Assembly: GCA_964407695.1 (NCBI GenBank)
Contig: CAYOWQ010000006.1
Coordinates: forward strand, 170,462 to 234,461
Length of the DNA: 64,000 bases
Origin: CAYOWQ01 sp964407695
Lineage (GTDB): Bacteria; Planctomycetota; Phycisphaerae; Phycisphaerales; SM1A02
Direction of reading: 5' to 3'
In this document: positions 54,764 through 63,609 of the stretch, piece by piece
Layout: every line of letters starts with the position of its first letter
Numbering within the stretch: the stretch's first letter is position 1
Notes under the pieces: model-generated
The model's input: only the letters and a program-made list of their open reading frames with translations
Database searches by the model: none
Told to the model about the DNA's origin: nothing
Translations under genes and position numbers: made by a program

Positions 54764-55512
54764 TAATCGAGTGTATGCGATGAATCGCCTGGCACAGCGC
54801 GCGGCAGTCGAACCTCGACCCTGGCGCCTGAGTCGCTCGGAAGAATTCGCAGGGTTCCCCCCACCTGCTCTGCAAGCCGCCGACTGACGACCAGCCCGAT
54901 GCCGTGGCCCCCGTCGGTCGGACAGAGCGATATTGGCTGCTGCAAGGCAGTTTTGACGTCATCCGGAATTCCGGGACCGTCGTCGCTGACCACAAGGTAG
55001 ACGATGTCCTTCTCAACGCTCGCGTCAAAATTGATGATGCCGCCACCTGAAACCGCACGAAGGGCGTTCGTCAGCAGGTTCCGCAGAATGATCTGAAGAG
55101 ACGTCTTGGCGATGCGAACGTTGAGGTCTGGTGGAACACGATTCCGCGATGTGACACCCTCGGTGCTGGAACCACTGATTCTCACGCACCGGTCGACTTC
55201 TGTATGAATGTTTGTATTATATTCGGTATCCGCCGCGGAAACGGATCCGAGGATGAGCCTGGTCATCTCATTGACCTCCTCGATGCTCGCGGCCAACTGA
55301 TCTATTGCGCGGTTGGCTGCTTCCGGATCCTGGCTCAGCTTCCTCGCGAGGTGAGCAAAGCCCCGCAGTGGCGTTAGGGCATTGTTAATCTCATGGGCGT
55401 AGGAGGCTGTTCGCAATCCGATATCCGCCAACGATTGCAGCTGCTCCAAGACATCCATTCGGATGGGAACAGTCTGGTTTTTGATCTCCTCGGACGGTTT
55501 GGCCTGATCCAC
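54763..55512 (-). CDS. Soluble sensor histidine kinase, no sensor domain
   Basis: 249 residues. The H-box is ASYAHEINNALTPLRGFAHLA with His40. The ATPase part has the N-box NLLTNALRAV, G1 DDGPGIPDD and G2 GGHGIGLVVSRRLAEQ. There is no membrane segment, PAS or HAMP domain before the H-box, so input must come through a partner. No response regulator gene is adjacent. It heads a five-gene minus-strand tandem and is divergent from parB. Confidence 0.9.
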   Translation of the reverse strand: MDQAKPSEEIKNQTVPIRMDVLEQLQSLADIGLRTASYAHEINNALTPLRGFAHLARKLSQDPEAANRAIDQLAASIEEVNEMTRLILGSVSAADTEYNTNIHTEVDRCVRISGSSTEGVTSRNRVPPDLNVRIAKTSLQIILRNLLTNALRAVSGGGIINFDASVEKDIVYLVVSDDGPGIPDDVKTALQQPISLCPTDGGHGIGLVVSRRLAEQVGGTLRILPSDSGARVEVRLPRAVPGDSSHTLD

Positions 55513-55657
55513 GCTGAACTATCGATCCACGCGATGTGCCACATCAGGGTCTCTGCGAAGTCGGAACTGTCGGCGATGAATCAGGCGATTCAGATTGTCC
55601 GCCTTGACATTCCAACCAGATGGTTCGATAAATCGGACTTCTCGAGGAGGTTCCGAT

Positions 55658-56584
55658 ATGCAGAAGGGTGAATCGTCGTCGAAATCCGGTCGCCTTGGCA
55701 GGGGGCTTGCAAGCCTTATGGCCAATACGGTTTCAATTGAACACAAAGAGAATGCAAATCAGGATTCGGTTGCAATGGTTCCGCTGTCTGCCATCTCGCC
55801 GAATCCGAACCAGCCTCGACGAACATTCCAGGATGAGTCGATCGCCGAACTTGCCTCATCAATTCAATCTGTCGGCGTGATGCAGCCAATCATCGTCAGG
55901 AGGGGCTCCGGTGTTTCACGTGGAACAGATGAGGCATTCGAGATTGTCGCTGGAGAACGGCGTTGGAGGGCTGCAAAATTGGCCGGACTCCAGTCGATCC
56001 CAGTAATTGTGCGAGAACTCAGCGACAAGGACGTGGCTGAATGGTCGCTGATTGAGAACCTGCAACGAGAGGATCTCAATGCTCTCGATCGCGCTGAAGC
56101 CTTCCAGCAGTTGATCGACCTATACAAACTGACCCAGCAAGAGATTGCGGAACGACTTGGCATCGATCGGTCATCGGTTGCAAATCACCTGCGATTGCTG
56201 TCACTTCCGCAGCAGTGCAAAGTCGCACTTCGCCAAGGCAAGCTCACATATGGTCATGCTCGTAGTTTGTTAGGTATCGAGGCCTCCGAACAATTAGACC
56301 TCGCGATGCAGCACGCGATCGAGGATGGCTGGTCAGTGAGGCAATTGGAGCGTTGGGTCGCCGATCAGCAACGACGCGATAGCGGCCAGGTCCCAGAGAC
56401 ATACAAACAATCACCGAATATCGAATATATCGAGGATCTCGAGCGCCGGCTGTCTCAGCACCTCGGCACCAAAGTCCAGATCAAGATCGGCAGGCGGCGG
56501 GGGACCGGCGCTGTCTCGATCGAGTTCTACACCCTTGAGCAGTTCGACGGCCTCCTCTTGCGGTTGGGATATAACTCGACCTGA
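55658..56584 (+). CDS. parB: Chromosome partitioning protein ParB
   Basis: 308 residues from ATG at 55658 (GAGGAGG eight bases upstream). The N-terminal GRLGRGLASLM is the ParA-contact region. Then NPNQPRRTFQDESIAELASSIQSVGVMQPIIVRR, EIVAGERRWRAAKLAGL (CTP/DNA clamp motif) and the ENLQREDLNALDRAEAFQQL helix follow. The helix-turn-helix is TQQEIAERLGIDRSSVANHLRLL. The region GSGVSRGTDEAF between the IIVRR strand and EIVAGERR is longer than usual and its DNA is the parS site. No parA gene lies next to it. Confidence 0.95.
   Translation: MQKGESSSKSGRLGRGLASLMANTVSIEHKENANQDSVAMVPLSAISPNPNQPRRTFQDESIAELASSIQSVGVMQPIIVRRGSGVSRGTDEAFEIVAGERRWRAAKLAGLQSIPVIVRELSDKDVAEWSLIENLQREDLNALDRAEAFQQLIDLYKLTQQEIAERLGIDRSSVANHLRLLSLPQQCKVALRQGKLTYGHARSLLGIEASEQLDLAMQHAIEDGWSVRQLERWVADQQRRDSGQVPETYKQSPNIEYIEDLERRLSQHLGTKVQIKIGRRRGTGAVSIEFYTLEQFDGLLLRLGYNST
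55912..55927. promoter_or_regulatory. parS centromere site inside parB
   Basis: TGTTTCACGTGGAACA, a 16-bp near-palindrome whose reverse complement TGTTCCACGTGAAACA is the B. subtilis parS sequence, fitting the consensus TGTTNCACGTGNAACA. It lies within the parB coding sequence and encodes part of the insertion GVSRGTD. The match is by eye from a well-known consensus. It suggests a centromere, hence the replication-origin half of the chromosome. Confidence 0.88.
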
Positions 56585-56599
56585 CAACCGGAATCGTCC

Positions 56600-57274
56600 C
56601 TACTTGTCAGCAGAAATGTACAGCGACGTGGTCATCGTTGCTGCATCCAATCCATCGATCTCGAAGTTGTGACACAGCATGATCGAGTGCGAGAGCCGCG
56701 GTCCAGGCACAAGGTTTGTTTCGATGGGCCAGCCAAAAGACGCCGAAAGCAACGCAGAATTCTGCCCTTCCAATTCGATGGAAGTCGCCGCGGGCCATGT
56801 GTTCATGGCCGTCACACCATCAAATCGATACTCGTGGATGTAGTTCAGGATGCTGCCCCCGTTGAGGAAGCCACCACCAGCGTCCGTTACAAGACCGATG
56901 GTCGAAAGCCCACCGATCAACGTGTCAATCGGCTCCCCCTCGTGAATTTTCACGAGAATCGAACAGGCAAACTGGGTCGACACCTCTTGAACATTATTGA
57001 TCGTCACGGCCCCGTCGATTGCCCCTTCGCCATCCGATGACAAATTGACGACATAGCTCCAGGTCGTCGTCCAAATCCCGGATTCAGCGGCGATCTCTCC
57101 CTCATACAGCACCAGCCCCGCCTCTTCGTCGATCCATTCGCCTGGGTCGACCACATTGACTCTGGTCCCACCAATTTTCCCAACGTTGATCGTGGCAGTC
57201 GGGGGCCTTTCGCCCCAGGTGACAGATGCGAAGACCAGGTCGGTAACGATCGAAATGCATATGGCGCGATTCAT
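56600..57274 (-). CDS. Secreted protein, function unknown
   Basis: 224 residues from ATG at 57274 with GGAGGA eight bases upstream. The N-terminus MNRAICISIVTDLVFASVTWG is a modest signal or anchor. The mature part is beta-rich with WTTTWSYVVNLSSDGEGAIDGAVTINNVQEVST and SIELEGQNSALLSASFGW. I do not recognise a family. It is convergent with parB (15-bp gap) and divergent from the FecR-domain gene. Confidence 0.65.
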   Translation of the reverse strand: MNRAICISIVTDLVFASVTWGERPPTATINVGKIGGTRVNVVDPGEWIDEEAGLVLYEGEIAAESGIWTTTWSYVVNLSSDGEGAIDGAVTINNVQEVSTQFACSILVKIHEGEPIDTLIGGLSTIGLVTDAGGGFLNGGSILNYIHEYRFDGVTAMNTWPAATSIELEGQNSALLSASFGWPIETNLVPGPRLSHSIMLCHNFEIDGLDAATMTTSLYISADK

Positions 57275-57422
57275 CAGGGTGTCCTCCGATGAAATGAAGA
57301 GTCGCCGGCTCGGATGAGAGGCCCATGAAGTAAGATGTAATTCCGCCTTCATCCGACGCCCGACCATTGACGAATTGGGGTTTTGCGGGTGACTACAATG
57401 TCGGTCTTCGCTCCAGTTGACC

Positions 57423-58616
57423 ATGGAATCCTGCATGTTCGCTCAATGCTTCCTCACCCTCGGCACCATCGTTCTGGTCTGCAACCCCGTCGCCGCACAA
57501 TCGCCGATTCCTGCGTCGGCCCCACGGACCGACTCATCGCAGGCCGCGTCACAACCAGGTGATCAGTCGACTTCACTCCAGGCTGTGGTCATGGAGGTGA
57601 CTGGGAAAGCGCGATGGAGACCAAACGCTGATGCCGGCTGGGAAGTCGCAGCCGTCAACGCCGTCCTCAGTCCCGGTGCCGAAATTCGCACTGGCGTTCG
57701 ATCCAGCGTTGGACTCAGAGTCGGCAAGAATGCAACGGTCGTGATTGAAAGCGGGACGTCGTTCATTCTCCCTGAGATCGTTCAAGAGGGCGCGACACTC
57801 CGAACGCGAGCCGCCATCAAGTCCGGCCGTGCCGATTTCAAGGTTGACGACATCGGACTGACCAACGATTTTCAAGTCATCACACCAAGCCTCGCCCTGG
57901 CGGTCAGGGGAACAGGGTTCTCTGTCGATTGGGGTGGATTGAGCGGCGTAGCCGTTGAAGGATTGCCGTCCAATCGAATCGCCGCGATGGAGCTTCGCTA
58001 TTTCCTCAGCAATCTGAAATTCTTCGTCGGCGAAGGCCGATCGACGGAGCAGACGCCGGATGCTGCGGCCGGCGCTTGGGGCCGCACGGTCGGCGTCCCC
58101 GTTCTCCTTGGAGAAATTGCGTCTAGCGAAGAGTTCCAGCAACTCCTCGAGAACGGCTTTGCGATTGCCGGAAAATACCTTCAGCAGAAACAGGTGCAGA
58201 ATTCCGCGGCAGGGATCTCCAAGGTGATCATGGAAGTGGGGGGGCCCGGATCCCCCGACATGAGTCCGGTCTTCAACCCCGACTTTGACGCCCAGGCCTT
58301 TGAATATCTCTGCCAGAATCTGGGCTACTTCGCTGACTACTTCGTAAGCGACCTTGACAATCTGTCAGCCCAAGCGGGCTATCCATTGGGCAAGGGCGAC
58401 TACGCGGCGCTGGAAGACGTCTTCAAGAACCTCGGCTTCCTCTGTCTCGCCTACTACCTTGAGGCGCCCAACCAGCCGGCCGACCCGCTCCAGGCGTTCG
58501 CGGCTGAGCTGAACAGCTATTGCAACTCACTTTCGGCATCCCAGCAGAAATCCATCTGCCTGCAACTGGCCGGCGATCTCATCGTTCAATTCTCACAGCC
58601 CTATTCGCCCAACTAG
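57423..58616 (+). CDS. Exported FecR-domain protein
   Basis: 397 residues from ATG 57423; ATG 57435 (MFAQCFLTLG) is also possible. The signal peptide ends PVAAQS. The FecR-like domain has LQAVVMEVTGKARWRPNADAGWEVAAVNAVLSPGAEIRTGVRSSVGLRVGKNATVVIESGTSF and, later, FQVITPSLALAVRGTGFSVDW. The C-terminal 200 residues (AGKYLQQKQVQNSAAG...FADYFVSDLDNLSAQAGYPLG) are a helical region without a family I know. It has no anti-sigma helix or sigma factor nearby, so it is a free periplasmic FecR domain. It ends 11 bases from the convergent HD-GYP gene. Confidence 0.8.
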   Translation: MESCMFAQCFLTLGTIVLVCNPVAAQSPIPASAPRTDSSQAASQPGDQSTSLQAVVMEVTGKARWRPNADAGWEVAAVNAVLSPGAEIRTGVRSSVGLRVGKNATVVIESGTSFILPEIVQEGATLRTRAAIKSGRADFKVDDIGLTNDFQVITPSLALAVRGTGFSVDWGGLSGVAVEGLPSNRIAAMELRYFLSNLKFFVGEGRSTEQTPDAAAGAWGRTVGVPVLLGEIASSEEFQQLLENGFAIAGKYLQQKQVQNSAAGISKVIMEVGGPGSPDMSPVFNPDFDAQAFEYLCQNLGYFADYFVSDLDNLSAQAGYPLGKGDYAALEDVFKNLGFLCLAYYLEAPNQPADPLQAFAAELNSYCNSLSASQQKSICLQLAGDLIVQFSQPYSPN

Positions 58617-58627
58617 CCGTCGCCAAC

Positions 58628-60124
58628 TCACTCCGCTTCGCAGAATCGCATTCCGATCAGGAATGTCTCGGAGTCTGGCTGGCGCACTCGTACTACGCGG
58701 CAACGTCGTTGCATGGGGCCCTTCGGATGGGGGAGTTCCACCTCAATGAGGTCGTTGATCGTCATCGGATGTTTGCAGAGAAGACTGACTCCGCCGCGAC
58801 TGATGTCGCACAGCGTCGCCATGAAAACCTGGCACGGGGCGACATCGCAGGACTTTCCCTGCGTGAGAAATCGAGTTCGCACCTGCGTCCGACAATCAAA
58901 CCGCTCGTGTCGCCGACGGTTCTTCTTCCAGAGTTCTGCTTCGTCGCGATCCAGGTATCCTGATCCCGAGGCTGCGACGGCAGACTGCAACGGCCTCGGT
59001 GATGTCCCCGTAGCCATCAGCGTCTCCAACGTTCGCGGGATCGTTCCTTTGGCCTCCGCCGGCGCACGCTTGGGATCTTCCTTCAGCATCTGATTCACGA
59101 TGCCCTCCCAGGCATCAAAGACCTTCTGGTCGAACTGTGAACCACGGCCCGCCCGCATGATTTCGAGCGCCTCTCTCGGGGGAGTTGAAGGACGATTCGG
59201 CCTTGACGCAGTGATGGAATCAAACACGTCCACCACCGCGCACACTCGAGCGAGATACGAGATTTTCGCTCCGGCAAGTTGATTCGGGTAGCCCGTGCCA
59301 TCCAGCCTCTCGTGATGATCCCGGACCATCTCAAGAATCGCCGCCGGAATCGATGGATTCTGTCTGAGTTCCTCGTAACCAATCAGCGGGTGCTGACGAA
59401 GAAGATTGAACTCCTCATCAGAGAGCTTGCCTTCCTTCTCGAGAATCTCTTCCGCAATGTCCCGCTTGCCGATGTCGTGCAGCATGCCTCCCTGCACGGC
59501 CACGGCGAACATCGGTTCGTCGCCGGGGTGCATCTGCTTGACCACCAACCCGCATCCGACACCGACATTGACCATGTGCGTGGTGGTATAGAAATCGTGT
59601 GCCGACATATCCAGGAAGTATGAGAATGTCCGGGGATCACGCTCGCTCCAGGCGGCGAAGTTGTTGCCGATGTCGAAGATGGCCTGGACCGGTTCTCCCT
59701 CCGCCGGAAGCAGCATCACATCCTCGATCATTCGCGTGCAGGATGCCCGGATGATGCGAGCCCGCTCCTGTGCGGCAACCGTCTTGTCTGAAAACGACCG
59801 TTCGAGCCGGGCTGTGAGCGAACGCCGATAGGCGGCATGCTGCTGCGCATTGATATAGAGGAATTCAACGCGTTGATCGATCAGTCGGCGGCGGTCGTCC
59901 TCGGTGAACTCGAGGCCGGCAGAACGATACAGCGTGGGATTCCCGCGCGAGGTGGTCTTGATATACAGGTCCATCTGCATGGTCTGCGCATCAAGCGAGT
60001 CCACCGGAACAGGGAGGAATCGCGTCTCCGTGGTTGCTGGTTCAGCCGTTGCCTGGCGCAAGAATTCGTTCCTCCGCACTTGGCCCCAACACGCCGGGCC
60101 GCCTTGAGAATTGATCATCGGCAC
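58628..60124 (-). CDS. HD-GYP domain plus PilZ domain protein
   Basis: 498 residues. The N-terminal 150 residues have no known fold. The HD-GYP domain has the motifs HDFYTTTHMVNVG, GGMLHDIGKRDIAEEILEK and HHERLDGTGYPNQLAG, needed for c-di-GMP hydrolysis, followed by an SYLARVCAVVDVFDSITASRPNRP segment. The C-terminal PilZ domain is RRRHERFDCRTQVRTRFL...CDISRGGVSLLC, a c-di-GMP receptor. It joins c-di-GMP breakdown and sensing in one polypeptide. GTGA/ATGA coupling is not present; it is a single gene. Confidence 0.92.
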   Translation of the reverse strand: MPMINSQGGPACWGQVRRNEFLRQATAEPATTETRFLPVPVDSLDAQTMQMDLYIKTTSRGNPTLYRSAGLEFTEDDRRRLIDQRVEFLYINAQQHAAYRRSLTARLERSFSDKTVAAQERARIIRASCTRMIEDVMLLPAEGEPVQAIFDIGNNFAAWSERDPRTFSYFLDMSAHDFYTTTHMVNVGVGCGLVVKQMHPGDEPMFAVAVQGGMLHDIGKRDIAEEILEKEGKLSDEEFNLLRQHPLIGYEELRQNPSIPAAILEMVRDHHERLDGTGYPNQLAGAKISYLARVCAVVDVFDSITASRPNRPSTPPREALEIMRAGRGSQFDQKVFDAWEGIVNQMLKEDPKRAPAEAKGTIPRTLETLMATGTSPRPLQSAVAASGSGYLDRDEAELWKKNRRRHERFDCRTQVRTRFLTQGKSCDVAPCQVFMATLCDISRGGVSLLCKHPMTINDLIEVELPHPKGPMQRRCRVVRVRQPDSETFLIGMRFCEAE

Positions 60125-60229
60125 CCGAGGCGTGCGACTTGTCCAGACCGGATGAAATGCGACCCCAAACGCCCGCTGAACGCGTCAATACCACCCACCA
60201 TTCATGCAATCATTCGACTGTCGAGGTTA

Positions 60230-61510
60230 TCAGACCTGAAGCAAGAGCCGCTCCGGATTCTCGACGCACTGCTTGATGTGAACGAGGAATCCCACCGCCT
60301 CCGCGCCATCCACCATGCGATGGTCATACGACAGCGCGAGATACATCATCGGACGCAGCGCCAACTGACCCGGATTTCGTGGATCCTCCACCGCACGATT
60401 CTTGATCGCATGCATGCCCAGAATCGCCGACTGCGGCGGATTCAGAATCGGCGTCGACATCAGCGAACCGTAGACGCCTCCATTCGAGATCGTGAACGTG
60501 CCGCCGGACATTTCATCCACCGTCAGCTTGCCGTCGCGCGCCTTCAACGCCAACTCCTTGATCGTGCGCTCAATATCCGCAAAGCCCATCCGGTCAGCCC
60601 CGCGCAGGACCGGAACTACGAGCCCGCGATCGGTGCCCACCGCCACCGCGATGTCGACGTAGTCGTGATACTCAATCTCCGACGGACGACCATTCTCATC
60701 GGGAACGATGTAGGCATTCACACGCGGATACTTCACCAGCGCACTCGCGGCCGCCTTCACAAAGAACGACATGAACCCCAGCCCCACGCCGTGGGTCTTT
60801 TCAAACTGCTCCTTGTGCGCTGAACGAAGGCGCATGATCTCGCTCATGTCGGCTTCGTTAAAGGTGGTCAGCATGGCCGCCGTGTGCTGCGCTTCCACCA
60901 ATCGCTCGGCGATGCGCTGACGCAGCTTGGTCATCTTCTCCCGGCGCATCGGCGCGGCATGCGCCTCCGAGCCGAACGATCGCGCTGCCCCGCCGCTCGG
61001 TCCCGCCTCGCCCGCCGCCAACACGTCCGACTTCATGATGCGGCCCGCCGGTCCCGAACCCTGCACCTTTGCCAGGTCGAGCCCCTGTTCGGCCGCCATC
61101 TTGCGTGCCACCGGTGTCGCCCGGGCATGCTCCACACTCGAACCGGCCGCAACTTTGGTTTCCGCCGGTGGTGGGGGAGACGCCGACTTTGCCGTAGCCG
61201 GTCGCTCGGCAGTCTTGGACTCGGCCGCCTTTGAATCCGGCGCAGCACCGTTTCCTCCCGCGGGCTTCGCAGCCTCGGTATCAATGGTGCCGACCGTCGC
61301 ACCAACGGCAACTTCCGCACCGGAAATAGCCTTGATGGAAAGCTTGCCCGCCTGCGGAGCCAGCAACTCCAGCGTGGCCTTATCCGACTCAATCTCGACG
61401 AGGAGTTCATCCTTGTCGGCCCAGTCGCCTTCGGCCTTGTGCCAGGTGCCGAGCGTCACTTCGGTGATGGATTCGCCGGGAGAGGGAACGGTGAGGTTGA
61501 TCAGGGCCAT
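60230..61510 (-). CDS. sucB: 2-oxoglutarate dehydrogenase E2 (dihydrolipoyl succinyltransferase)
   Basis: 426 residues from ATG at 61510. Lipoyl domain MALINLTVPSPGESITEVTLGTW...LLVEIESDKATLELLAP with the lipoyl Lys of ESDKAT. A Pro/Ala-rich linker runs to about 125, then the subunit-binding domain ATPVARKMAAEQGLDLAKVQGSGPAGRI. The catalytic domain has LRQRIAERLVEAQ, DIAVAVGTDRGLVVPVLR and the C-terminal LSYDHRMVDGAEAVGFL with the catalytic His. VPSPGESI and the lipoyl lysine motif match the succinyl-specific type. sucA and lpd are not adjacent. Confidence 0.94.
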   Translation of the reverse strand: MALINLTVPSPGESITEVTLGTWHKAEGDWADKDELLVEIESDKATLELLAPQAGKLSIKAISGAEVAVGATVGTIDTEAAKPAGGNGAAPDSKAAESKTAERPATAKSASPPPPAETKVAAGSSVEHARATPVARKMAAEQGLDLAKVQGSGPAGRIMKSDVLAAGEAGPSGGAARSFGSEAHAAPMRREKMTKLRQRIAERLVEAQHTAAMLTTFNEADMSEIMRLRSAHKEQFEKTHGVGLGFMSFFVKAAASALVKYPRVNAYIVPDENGRPSEIEYHDYVDIAVAVGTDRGLVVPVLRGADRMGFADIERTIKELALKARDGKLTVDEMSGGTFTISNGGVYGSLMSTPILNPPQSAILGMHAIKNRAVEDPRNPGQLALRPMMYLALSYDHRMVDGAEAVGFLVHIKQCVENPERLLLQV

Positions 61511-61617
61511 GGTCTGCGTGCCGGGGAGGTTCGGTGTTTTTCCCGGAGGAGGCCGCATCATACGGGCGTCGGGCCCACGACGTCGAAATCCGCCGGATCG
61601 GCGATACTTTCCTCGTC

Positions 61618-62079
61618 ATGTCATCGGGCGGAAAGCACGGTTCTTCATCACTCTGGCGCGAATTCTGGCGCAGCGGCTGGACCATGGGCTCCATGCCCGA
61701 ACCGAACCACCTCAGCCCCTCAGAGAGACGACAGGTCAGCCGCCGGGGTCGGTTTCTTCGCGCAACCATCGGGCTCGGGGCGATCTCTCTCTTGGTCGGT
61801 TCGCTCCTTTCGACACTCGTGATCGAAACACTGTCCAGCACCGGGTCGCTTTCGAGCTCGGCGCGACTCCTGCTGGCGGCGGGGCTTCTGCTTCCGATCA
61901 CCCTCATCACCTATCGCCTCGGCCTTCTCTGGATTCGCTCCACAGTGAGAAGCGTGATTCTCAAGTCATTCCGCGGCCGGCGGGCCCCAGTCTGCCTGAA
62001 TTGCGGGCACGATGTGCGAGAGATTCAGGGCACCAAATGCCCGGAGTGCGGGGCCGGTATCGTTGTGCCTGATCGATAG
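61618..62079 (+). CDS. Membrane protein with C-terminal zinc ribbon
   Basis: 153 residues from ATG at 61618. Two hydrophobic helices (about 53-73 and 82-102) are followed by a cytosolic zinc ribbon APVCLNCGHDVREIQGTKCPECGAGI (CxxC...CxxC). The ribbon is the same type as in the product at 23358-24764. It probably anchors a small adaptor; nothing else is visible. Divergent from sucB. Confidence 0.7.
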   Translation: MSSGGKHGSSSLWREFWRSGWTMGSMPEPNHLSPSERRQVSRRGRFLRATIGLGAISLLVGSLLSTLVIETLSSTGSLSSSARLLLAAGLLLPITLITYRLGLLWIRSTVRSVILKSFRGRRAPVCLNCGHDVREIQGTKCPECGAGIVVPDR

Positions 62080-62160
62080 AGCACTGAATGGCAACAAAGG
62101 AACGACGAAGAGGCGACTGCTCGCCGTTTCGCTGTGCTGCGCACCGCACACCTGATCATC

Positions 62161-63483
62161 CTACGACGTCCAGTTGCTCAAGAGCAGACCGAGGTCAGCG
62201 CCGTCGACGATGGTGTCGCCGTTCAGGTCGGCGGGGCAGGGGGGTGGTTCGGTGGGGCGATCTCCGTCGGTGGGGCGGCCGTCTCGGCCGCCGCGATCCT
62301 GCTGGGGCGCCACCGCGCATTCGCCCCACGCGCTGAGCAGCAGGCCGAGGTCTTGGCCGTCGACGATCCAGTCGCAGGTCAGGTCGCCCACGATGGGCGG
62401 GATGGGGGTGAGGAGGACGGCGACCGCCTCATTCTTGGAAATGATGGTTCCATCGGCGGCGATCTGGCCGGCGTTGTTGATTCCTCTGGCAATGTTGACG
62501 ACAACATCGATCCCCGGCTCCAGGAAGTCATTCAGGTTGTGTAGTACGCCGTCCTGATAGATGACGCCGATGGAATCCACGAGGTCGAAGCGCTTGTCGC
62601 AGGAGCCAACGGCGACGGACGCATCGTTCACATCGAAGAGATAGCAGTTGAGATATTCGGGATACGGATCAACCACGGAGATTTCACCATCCGTCCAGAC
62701 CAGGCCGTGGCGGTACTTCTTGCCATCTTTGGCGAGGAATCGGCCGTATCCGACACTATCGCCGGTGTTGTTGAGGGCGGTTGCAGTGGCGGCGAGATCG
62801 CCGGGATACTTGCCGAGGTCGGTGACCACACTGTTGTCCCAGAGATACGCGACAGCATCGGAATCCGGACTGACACCCATGTATCCGCAGATCTGGCCGA
62901 GGTCGTTCAAGTCGTTGGCTTGTGATGATGGGCCAATCGGGACGAGCAACTCTTCGGGGACGCCGTCCACCCAGCGCACCGACTTGATCCAGCTTGAGTT
63001 GCTGTCGGTCCAACCAGCAATGGTCCCGGACGAATTGATCGAGTTCGCTTCGCCACCGACATCGAGAGGAAGTAACGGGAGAAGTTCTGCGGGCTGACCG
63101 AAACTCGCGATGAACGGCTGGCTGATCCCCGACGACACCGGCCTCGTCCAACCGACCACCTGTCCACCTGCATTGATGCCCCTGGGGCGACCTTCAAATC
63201 CCGCGGGGAGGATGATCGTCTCGGCGGTGGCTCCATCCCAGCAGAAAGGAGTGTCCTTACCAACGAGGGCGCACGCAAAGTACCCGGTGAGAACTCCTTG
63301 GTCGTTCACTTTCGCCGTGCGCACGTAGCCGCCGACGCATTGGACACCCAGCGTCTTGATCTCGTACCGCGTGCAATCTGCGAGCACTGCCCGATCGCTG
63401 AGGCAGCCTCCAGTGGACGCCGCCAATAACGCGGCAACGCGTGATTTGAGCGCAACATTCTGTAGGGATTTTGGGATGTTCAT
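62161..63483 (-). CDS. Secreted HAF-repeat protein with two dockerin-like repeats
   Basis: 440 residues from ATG at 63483; an upstream TTG at 63498 has AAGGAT near it. A signal-like N-terminus ends STGGC. The middle is a series of HAF-type beta repeats, each with a hydrophobic turn such as GINAGGQVVGWTRP, DLNDLGQICGYMG, ALNNTGDSVGYGRF and GINNAGQIAADGTI. The C-terminus holds two dockerin-like calcium repeats, LTCDWIVDGQDLGLLLSAWG and ADLNGDTIVDGADLGLLLSNW, as in Phycisphaerales secreted proteins. No cohesin gene is seen here. Confidence 0.82.
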   Translation of the reverse strand: MNIPKSLQNVALKSRVAALLAASTGGCLSDRAVLADCTRYEIKTLGVQCVGGYVRTAKVNDQGVLTGYFACALVGKDTPFCWDGATAETIILPAGFEGRPRGINAGGQVVGWTRPVSSGISQPFIASFGQPAELLPLLPLDVGGEANSINSSGTIAGWTDSNSSWIKSVRWVDGVPEELLVPIGPSSQANDLNDLGQICGYMGVSPDSDAVAYLWDNSVVTDLGKYPGDLAATATALNNTGDSVGYGRFLAKDGKKYRHGLVWTDGEISVVDPYPEYLNCYLFDVNDASVAVGSCDKRFDLVDSIGVIYQDGVLHNLNDFLEPGIDVVVNIARGINNAGQIAADGTIISKNEAVAVLLTPIPPIVGDLTCDWIVDGQDLGLLLSAWGECAVAPQQDRGGRDGRPTDGDRPTEPPPCPADLNGDTIVDGADLGLLLSNWTS

Positions 63484-63609
63484 TCCGAGACTCAACAATA
63501 ATCCTTGTTAGCTTAGCTCAGGAATGTCCACGATGCGGTCGCATTCGTGATAGATTTCTTCGCCGCGCGAGGCCCGATGTGGCTGCCGGTGAGTCTTGAG
63601 GAGGTTTAT

